From positions 1,690,140-1,715,985 of the forward strand of contig NW_003119425.1 in the NCBI RefSeq assembly GCF_000003605.2: a stretch of DNA of 25,846 bases, given 5' to 3'. Below, piece after piece: positions 20,077-25,846 of this stretch. Each line of letters opens with the position of its first letter. Position 1 is the stretch's first letter. The position numbers were made by a program, and so were the translations under genes. The notes beneath the pieces were generated by a model. The model was given only the letters and a program-made list of their open reading frames with translations, was not told the origin of the DNA and searched no databases. The stretch comes from Saccoglossus kowalevskii (taxonomy: Eukaryota; Hemichordata; Enteropneusta; Harrimaniidae).

Positions 20077-23000
20077 GTAATATCAGACCCTGCCAGATTA
20101 ATAAGGTCAAAAGAAAAATTAAGTTTGCCACATCCATTTTTATTTATATAAATATGTGATCTGTACTATGATGATGAATGATTCCTTCAAATACATTTAA
20201 GTTAAAAAAAAAGTAGTCACAGAAACATGGAGTTAACTTAGGTAAAGTGCACATGTATAAAGTAGACATGTATAACTTTTTAGACAGTAGGTGCTCTCTA
20301 AAAATAAATTGTGAAAAATGTTTTGTAAGTTTAAAAAAAGGATTAATAAATAATTAACTATTTTTGCCAAACAGGGTCTTTGATACAATGCAGGGTAAGA
20401 ATTACACTAGTATTCTGTTGAAAAAAAATATAAAAATTGAAGTGTTTGTTCAGGATTCTCAGGTTAGCCCTGGTTAATCAGTCATTTATTATCCAAGCAT
20501 ACAAGACAGTATGTGTGATGGGGCATAGACTGAAAGGATTAAGCATTACCAGGCTGAATGGAACTATCTTGGGACTAAACACATAATGACACTTTGATGA
20601 AGAGACTTATTGTACTGGGTACTCCAGAAGTAAAACTCTGGTGATCATTTTGATGATTTTCCTTTGCTGTATGCAACTCAAATCAATTGTTTTCCACATG
20701 GTAGTTATATTCTGTAAATTAAATTAAACTTTACTGAAACTATCTCAAAATTGATTGACCATGTTGGCTGGTTTAAACCCCTCTCAATACGTTAACATTT
20801 TTACCACCAGACTTTATATTCTTCTGTAAATGACCCTAATTTTGGAGGCAACAGACACAATTTGAATTAATTTTTACTCAAAAAATGTTTACTATTTTTG
20901 TCCCAATCTTCTGAAAGAAAGTGCAAATGCGACTATTTTGCGAATTTGTGATGAAAAGAGGAAACTGGTTGTGCAAAGGTGAATATATGACCTCTCCCAA
21001 ATACATCTTATGAGGGCGCTATGTTGTTGTTAAGCTTGGTGATTCATATTCGCTCAGTGTAGTTAGTACCTGTCAATGAACAACTCTTCTAAAACTGGTT
21101 TAGACTTTCATTTGGTAACTATAAACAGAATGGTGAATTAAAATTTATTCCAACAAATTAGAGCGGCAAATATTTTTGGCCTTCAGGGATGATAATATAC
21201 ACATATGTGTCTCATTAAATAATTGTACTTGACTAGCATTTACTAACATAATTGATTGACGTAATTGATAGAAGTAGTTATTGGTTGTTCATCTGTATAT
21301 CTAATATATGAAATCAAGCAGAGAATTTTTGTGAGTGTGATTTACATTCAACTGTAAGTCATGTAATTTAAAGTTACACAGTCATTGTACCATGTATTAT
21401 TCGATACAGGCTCCATGCGATGTATGAAACATCAAACAAGATTGACCTCTATGTGTGCATGCATGCATTTTCTTTTCGAGATGAGTTTCTGCACTAATTT
21501 TTATCTGGTCTGCACAGTGAGAATGTTGAAATTAGTCTTCCATTATGTATATATTTAGTTATGCTGTTTATCCACCCTTGTTTTCTACTCCAGATGAAAT
21601 TCTTCAATACTTATTATCTGGTCTGCATAGTGAGAATATAGAGATTCAGTCTTCCATTATGTATACATTCATCCACTGACACTGCAAACCCTTATGTTTA
21701 TCCACCCTTGTTTTCTCTTCTATACGAGATTCTTCACTACTTATTATCTGGTCTGCACAGTGAGGATGTAGAGATTCAGTCTTCCATGATGTATACATTC
21801 ACTGACAATGCAAACCCTTATGTTTATCCACCTTTGTTTTCTCTTCTAGACGAGGTTCTTCACTACTTATTATGTGGTCTGCACAGTGAGGATGTAGAGA
21901 TTCAGTCTTCCATGATGTATACATTCACTGACACTGCAAACCCTTATGTTTATCCACCCTTGTTTTCTCTTCTAGACGAGATTCTGCACTACTTATTATC
22001 TGGTCTGCACAGTGAGGATGTAGAGATTCAGTCTTCCATTATGTATACATTGAGCAGTGTTTATAGCGACGTTGATAATATCTCAAGTCAACTACATAAA
22101 CCATTGTGCCACAATATATTAGTGGTGTTAGAGAGTACACAGTCACAACAACTTATCACAAATACTGTGGGTGAGTACTGGTATATAAATCACTGGGCTG
22201 GCTTTATAATGAGAAACCTTACATGGAATTTGAGATAATTATAGAGAAATTCATTGGTGCATTGTTTTAGTCTGATACAATAAATAGAGGGAGATTTTGG
22301 ATACCAAACATTATGTACTTCCTAGGTTAATGGTGCTTTAAATGCACATTATAGTAAAGATGATATTAACTTAGTCATTAGTCAGTGAAATATGTCAGTT
22401 AATTTAGACTAGGATAGCTAGTGAATATTTCAACAAAATGTTGCGGACCCTCTAATTTTAGAAAACCTATCATATTCCCTCACAGTCATTTTCAACTTCT
22501 ATGTAATTGCACAATGTGTATTTCCACACCAGGAGAATGCCTAGCGAAATCAGTTTTTTGAACCAAATTTGAAATTGGAAAAAATAAAGATTATTCAGAA
22601 AATAATATGAGACCAGTGTTGAACAGTACTTCTTTAATATGGGTATTTGTTGTTCTTTGAATGTTGCAGGATTGCTTAAGAAACTATTGGCTAATCAATC
22701 TTTGGCAGAAAGTTTTATGAATTATCATGGAGATGTATCACTACCATCTGTACTCAAAAAGGTAATATTTAATAATGATATCATAATGTCATATACTAGG
22801 AGGCATCAGTCTAATTATGATTATATTGTCATGTGATGCATGTATTTGCAACAGTTGTTGCTGTATATTTTGTGTTTTATTAATATAATCATAATTAGGC
22901 TATCGTTCAATCCAGGTATACCGCTCAACATTGCACAGTGCAGATGCTTATACATATGAGATTATTACGAGCATACTGCAAATTATGCACAAAGACAGTA

Positions 23001-24487
23001 CAGCGACAGTATCGACCGACACTCAGCAGAGGTCGATGTGATAGCATACTGTCTTAGTGCATAATTTGCAGTATCCTCGTAATAACCTTATTATTATACG
23101 TCTTTTCCTCCCAGGAATACATCATGGGAATGCCAAAATCCAAAACGTTGAGAACAGATTTAGCAAACTTTGTTAGGGGTCAAGTCAAAGCCTGGGAGCC
23201 ATGTTTGTTTTTATTAGTAGTCGTTCCATATTTGGAATTTGCGATTCCTAATATGGAAGGATGAAAATACCCAGTGCAATACCGAAAAATTACGACACGC
23301 TGTAACTTATGGTGTTACGGTGACAGATGTATAATAATATTTCTTACTTGTGGTATTTTGATATGGTTTAAACATTGATTTTAAAATAAGTTGAAGCTCA
23401 CCGGACCTTGGACCGGAATACTTTCTCTTAACTGAAACATATACCGCGGGTACCGAATAAACTTATCAGGTGTTTTTTATGACTTATGTTTTCACCTGTT
23501 TCATCTACTGTTAAGGTTTACTTTCTTGTGACTAAGTAACTCCTGCTTTATCCATAGATATTGTTACAGTGTTCTGCTGTGAGTATTAAGATTGCTGCTG
23601 TTCAGTGTCTATGTCAACTACTGGTTCAAAACGACCAGTATGCGGCACTTTTTTTACAAGCTGATATTGCAGAGTTTCTTTACGAAACCCTCGCTACAAC
23701 TGATCATTTACTAATTGGGTAAGTTTGTTAACTTTATTTATTAATACTCGAGCACAATTGAAAAATGGATGAACATCATTCATGTATATTAGGATTTTAT
23801 CAAATTGAAGATGTGTTGTATAAATTGAGATGATCACAAAAACATACATTTCTAGTATGTTTGTGAAGAAACTGGTCAGTGTTCGTCTCAGACTGTGCTG
23901 TAAAAAGGTTAATTATTCACTGCGTTTTAATTTTGCTTATTTCGCTGACTGGAAAATGTCCTAAATTAAAACCCAGTGAATATGTAAAATTGAGCATAGA
24001 ACACATTATCTAAATTATAAAATCATGAACTTAAAACCTACTGAATATGCCTGAAATGCTAAGTCAGTGAAATTTAAACTCATGAAAATTAGTCATTTTA
24101 CAGTATTGGTAATGTCCTTGAATATTTCAAAGTAGTAGTATGGACCAATCAAATTACAACATTAAACATATACATCATGTGACACATATTGACATGTATT
24201 TGTTTCAACTGCTGATTCAAAATGGCTGACTCATTGTCTGTGTCATGTGATTTGTTTTTGTTGATTTACCCCTCTGTTGAAAGTGAATTATAAAATATAA
24301 AGTATTTTAGTTACAGTATGTTACTTAAACTGTCTTTTTATTACAGTTCTGTGCTGTGTTGTTTATTATTACTAAGTAACTCAGAAGACTTCTACAGTAA
24401 ATGTCATAGTGTCTATGGCATGGAAGCTATCATTAGGTCCATTCAACACTGCTTGCAATCAAACCGACTGAAAGTTGCTGCTGAGGG
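19971..24487 (+). CDS. mei1: MEI1-like meiotic double-strand-break protein, partial, five exons
   Basis: Joining 19971-20076, 21976-22170, 22670-22761, 23558-23718 and 24347-24487 gives 695 nt, 231 codons plus two bases, open throughout, with intron phases 1, 1, 0, 2 and 2. The residues are leucine-rich amphipathic helices typical of armadillo/HEAT repeats. Diagnostic phrases are GLHSEDVEIQSSIMYTLSSV, LQADIAEFLYETLAT and YSKCHSVYGMEAIIRSIQ, which I associate with vertebrate MEI1 from memory. MEI1 is known to be needed for meiotic DNA double-strand breaks, acts in the nucleus of germ cells, and is related to plant PRD1; the human protein is roughly 1,270 residues. This is therefore an internal fragment, perhaps a fifth of the protein. 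The N-terminal exons were not found and the last donor points beyond what can be resolved. Another armadillo protein cannot be excluded without a search. Confidence 0.62.
21440..22051 (+). repeat. tandem duplication of an intron end plus exon start, about 5 copies, 126-bp unit
   Basis: The phrase CTGGTCTGCA or a variant begins at 21505, 21618, 21748, 21874 and 22000, giving spacings of 113, 130, 126 and 126 bp. Each unit holds a pyrimidine-rich 3' splice-site region, then the exon start DE(I/V/F)L.., then a stretch encoding TFTDTANPYVYPP in the newer copies. Equivalent exon starts are 21481, 21594, 21724, 21850 and 21976. Acceptor AGs are weak in copy 1 (TTCGAG), present in copy 2 (CTCCAG), lost in copy 3 (TTCTAT) and intact in copies 4 and 5 (TTCTAG). 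Copy 1 has an early stop, and copy 2 has a stop after a 4-base insertion. Copies 3 to 5 form one continuous frame from 21708 through the exon. Confidence 0.92.
21976..22170 (+). CDS. mei1: MEI1-like exon B, preceded by tandem partial copies of itself
   Basis: Acceptor CTTGTTTTCTCTTCTAG ends at 21975; donor GTGG|GTGAGT follows 22170. The 195 nt enter in phase 1 (G plus AC gives Asp) and leave in phase 1. The peptide starts DEILHYLLSGLHSEDVEIQS, runs through SSIMYTLSSVYSDVDNI, and ends ESTQSQQLITNTV. The first 75 or so bases and about 50 bases of the preceding intron are tandemly repeated upstream. This is the only copy followed by the rest of the exon and by a donor, so it is the functional one in the simplest model. 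Confidence 0.8.
22670..22761 (+). CDS. mei1: MEI1-like exon C
   Basis: Acceptor TTGAATGTTGCAG ends at 22669; donor AAAAAG|GTAATA follows 22761. The 92 nt enter in phase 1 and leave in phase 0, encoding GLLKKLLANQSLAESFMN and then YHGDVSLPSVLKK. The split glycine (G plus GA) confirms the junction with the previous exon. Confidence 0.8.
22959..23340 (+). repeat. dispersed fold-back repeat, copy 2, inside intron 3
   Basis: Same family and orientation as 6216-6607. The palindrome is cleaner here: left arm 22961-23000 (ATTATTACGAGCATACTGCA and on) pairs with 23043-23085 (ending TTTGCAGTATCCTCGTAATA), and the loop contains a smaller CGACC/GGTCG stem. It is followed by TTTTCCTCCCAG to 23114, the conserved CATCATGGGAATGCC block, and the tail ending GATGTATAATAATA. 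Relative to copy 1 there is extra sequence near 23180-23205 and a deletion near 23220. Confidence 0.85.
23558..23718 (+). CDS. mei1: MEI1-like exon D
   Basis: Acceptor TGCTTTATCCATAG ends at 23557; donor TTGG|GTAAGT follows 23718. The 161 nt enter in phase 0 and leave in phase 2, encoding ILLQCSAVSIKIAAVQCL, CQLLVQNDQYAALFLQADIA and EFLYETLATTDHLLIG. The LFLQADIAEFLYE segment is one of the best family signatures in this gene. The composition is more GC-balanced than in the flanking introns. Confidence 0.82.
23897..24109. mobile_element. small TIR element inside intron 4, TACTGTAAA family
   Basis: The left end is GCTGTAAAAAGG. Read on the opposite strand, the right end is CCAATACTGTAAAATGAC. 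Inside, TCACTGCGTTTTAATTT (23917-23933) and AAATTAAAACCCAGTGA (23963-23979) form a 17-base hairpin with one mismatch, and CTGAATATG or GTGAATATG phrases recur. It has no open frame. It matches the small elements at 5113 and 14472 in end sequence. Confidence 0.5.
24347..24487 (+). CDS. mei1: MEI1-like exon E (last recognised)
   Basis: Acceptor TGTCTTTTTATTACAG ends at 24346; donor GAGGG|GTAAGT follows 24487. The 141 nt enter in phase 2 and leave in phase 2, encoding SVLCCLLLLSNSEDF, YSKCHSVYGMEAIIRSIQ and HCLQSNRLKVAAEG. The SKCHSVYGMEA stretch is the strongest reason for the MEI1 call. No convincing next exon was found before 25846, so the gene continues to the right. Confidence 0.82.
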
Positions 24488-25846
24488 GTAAGTAATGTGA
24501 AATCTGGAATGCTTTGGACATGCTTCGAGTCCCCTGTGCGCGTTCCATGGTTGCTACATTACTGAGTGTGTTTGCAGTAAAAAAAGTGGGGGTAGAGGAT
24601 GATATTAAAACCCTGTTTGTGTCAGTTTCCAATAAACATTGTAATGTATCCAACTTAACTGTGGTGTAAGAATAAAAAAAAATAATATGTGTACCGTATT
24701 TTAATTTAAGACAATAAACCAGATAATATACAAAAGTATATCAAAGTCAGTATTTCAAGTAAATAAACTTGATAACATAAAATGTATATATCATATTTTT
24801 GTTAGAAACTTTAAAAATATAAACAACTTTTATTTATTGTGTTAATTTTCTGTTTCTTTTTCATTTATATAGTATGTGCTTTTTCCAATAATTTTATTGC
24901 AGCTCCTAATTACTTACTAGTGAGCTCCTGATGTAAAAGGGTAGCAACAAATAAATAAATAAATAAACAAACTGCAACAATGTTTTTGGTATTTTTTAAA
25001 CCCTAAGAAAATGTTTAAACCATCACACAAGTCTTTTTTGAATGTGTATGAAATGGTTTTCATGTGTGTATACAGTTGAGTTAATGTTGGTAGTGTTTAT
25101 TTCACATAGTCTGGCTTATAGATATGTGTCATGACCTGATTAATTTTTAATGGATGGCATATGTCTAAAGGTATCAACTACCCATGGTCTTTGTTAGGGG
25201 TGAGTTTATGGATTTGTGGATGGGGTGGGGTGATGGTGTACTTCCATTTGACAGCTTTTAATAGATATATATACCGATATGTACACATATTGTTAGAAAA
25301 TGTTGTAAAAATAGTTTCAATTTTCGCTGTTTGGAAGAATTAAGATTTATAAGACAACATACCCTGATAATTTTCTAGGCATGTGCACATCAGGGAGCAA
25401 CACTTCCATCTTATTTACAGCATCCTTAATCGTTTCTGTCTAATTTTTGTTTATTCCTACTTACCCCCTCCCTCCCCCCACAATGTTAAATAAAATCTTT
25501 GTATTTAGAATCATATGGTCATTTTTTTAAGTGAATTCTCCAGATTGTAAAGTAATTTTCCAGAAAGGAATTATTGCCACATGCTGCAAAATAACAGTAT
25601 TTGACAAAAATAAGTATTTTAAACTTTAAAACAGACACAAATTTTAAGGTCAGGTCTATTAATGGAACCTACAACACATTAATTGCCATTAATTGGGGTA
25701 ATTTGTGATGCGGACCGGAATTTCATCATATGTCAATACTCAATATAGGATATAAAAGAAAAATATTAACACTTAAAAAGTAAAAACATCATGCTTGTAT
25801 ATATGTAATATAAAGTAATGTATATTGGCCATAGATGATGCATTTT
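24488..25846. other. presumed intron of the MEI1-like gene, no features
   Basis: Starts with a strong donor (GTAAGTAATG). It holds a short (AAAT)n near 24949-24967 and C-rich runs near 25464-25480. Possible acceptors near 24902, 25378 and 25561 lead quickly to stops or to sequence that does not resemble the protein family, so none is taken as the next exon. Confidence 0.55.

Noticed and set aside
20375-20394. Possible 20-base microexon between CCAAACAG and GGTAAGA in intron 1
   Set aside because: The splice sites look acceptable, but its length is not a multiple of three. Inclusion between exons A and B, which already match in phase, would break the frame.
21012-21024. GAGGGCGCTATGT phrase also seen near 6158 (AGAGGGCGCTATCT)
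   Set aside because: Shared sequence is only about ten bases, with no matching flanks, so it is not enough to call a repeat family.
25379-25425. Possible next exon after ATTTTCTAG with an open stretch reading HVHIREQHFHLIYSIL
   Set aside because: The phase would fit, but there is no good donor and the peptide does not look like the helical repeat that should follow VAAEG.
1-25846. CRISPR arrays, bacterial operons, rRNA or tRNA genes
   Set aside because: The 157-bp satellite units have no repeat-spacer structure, and no cloverleaf or conserved rRNA blocks were seen. The introns show the DNA is eukaryotic nuclear.

Overview
This window looks like AT-rich nuclear DNA from an animal, most likely an aquatic invertebrate. 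The evidence is GT-AG introns of about 0.5 to 1.9 kb, abundant small terminal-inverted-repeat elements, microsatellites, a satellite array, and no dense gene packing. The exact lineage cannot be read from the sequence. There are no operons, ribosome-binding sites, CRISPR arrays or recognisable tRNA or rRNA genes.

The only gene I can support is on the + strand in the right-hand quarter. Five consecutive exons (19971-20076, 21976-22170, 22670-22761, 23558-23718, 24347-24487) have matching phases and join into one open frame of 231 codons. The product is a helical, armadillo-like protein segment. It most resembles MEI1 (meiotic double-strand-break formation protein 1), a call made from remembered family motifs and not from a search. 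Both ends of the gene lie outside the exons I can identify: the upstream exons were not found, and the frame is still open at the last donor.

Layout: 1-880, a 157-bp satellite array running in from the left. 881-8490, mostly anonymous non-coding DNA with microsatellites, an old ~300-bp repeat (3260-3850), a small TIR element (5113-5455) and the first copy of a fold-back repeat (6216-6607). 8492-10066, a decayed ~1.6-kb TIR transposon. 12676-13330, a GAGTATGAGT-type minisatellite. 14472-14712, another small TIR element. 16138-19970, nothing recognised. 19971-24487, the MEI1-like exons, whose introns carry a second fold-back repeat copy (22959-23340) and a small TIR element (23897-24109). 24488-25846, intron or unassigned DNA.

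The most interesting structure is in front of exon 2. The end of intron 1 and the first ~75 bases of that exon are tandemly repeated about five times (roughly 21440-22051). The last three copies are spaced exactly 126 bp apart, a multiple of three, and stay open in the exon's frame even through the duplicated intronic pyrimidine tract. At least one extra copy keeps a full 3' splice site in the correct phase. The locus could therefore make a protein lengthened by 42 residues simply by choosing an upstream acceptor.
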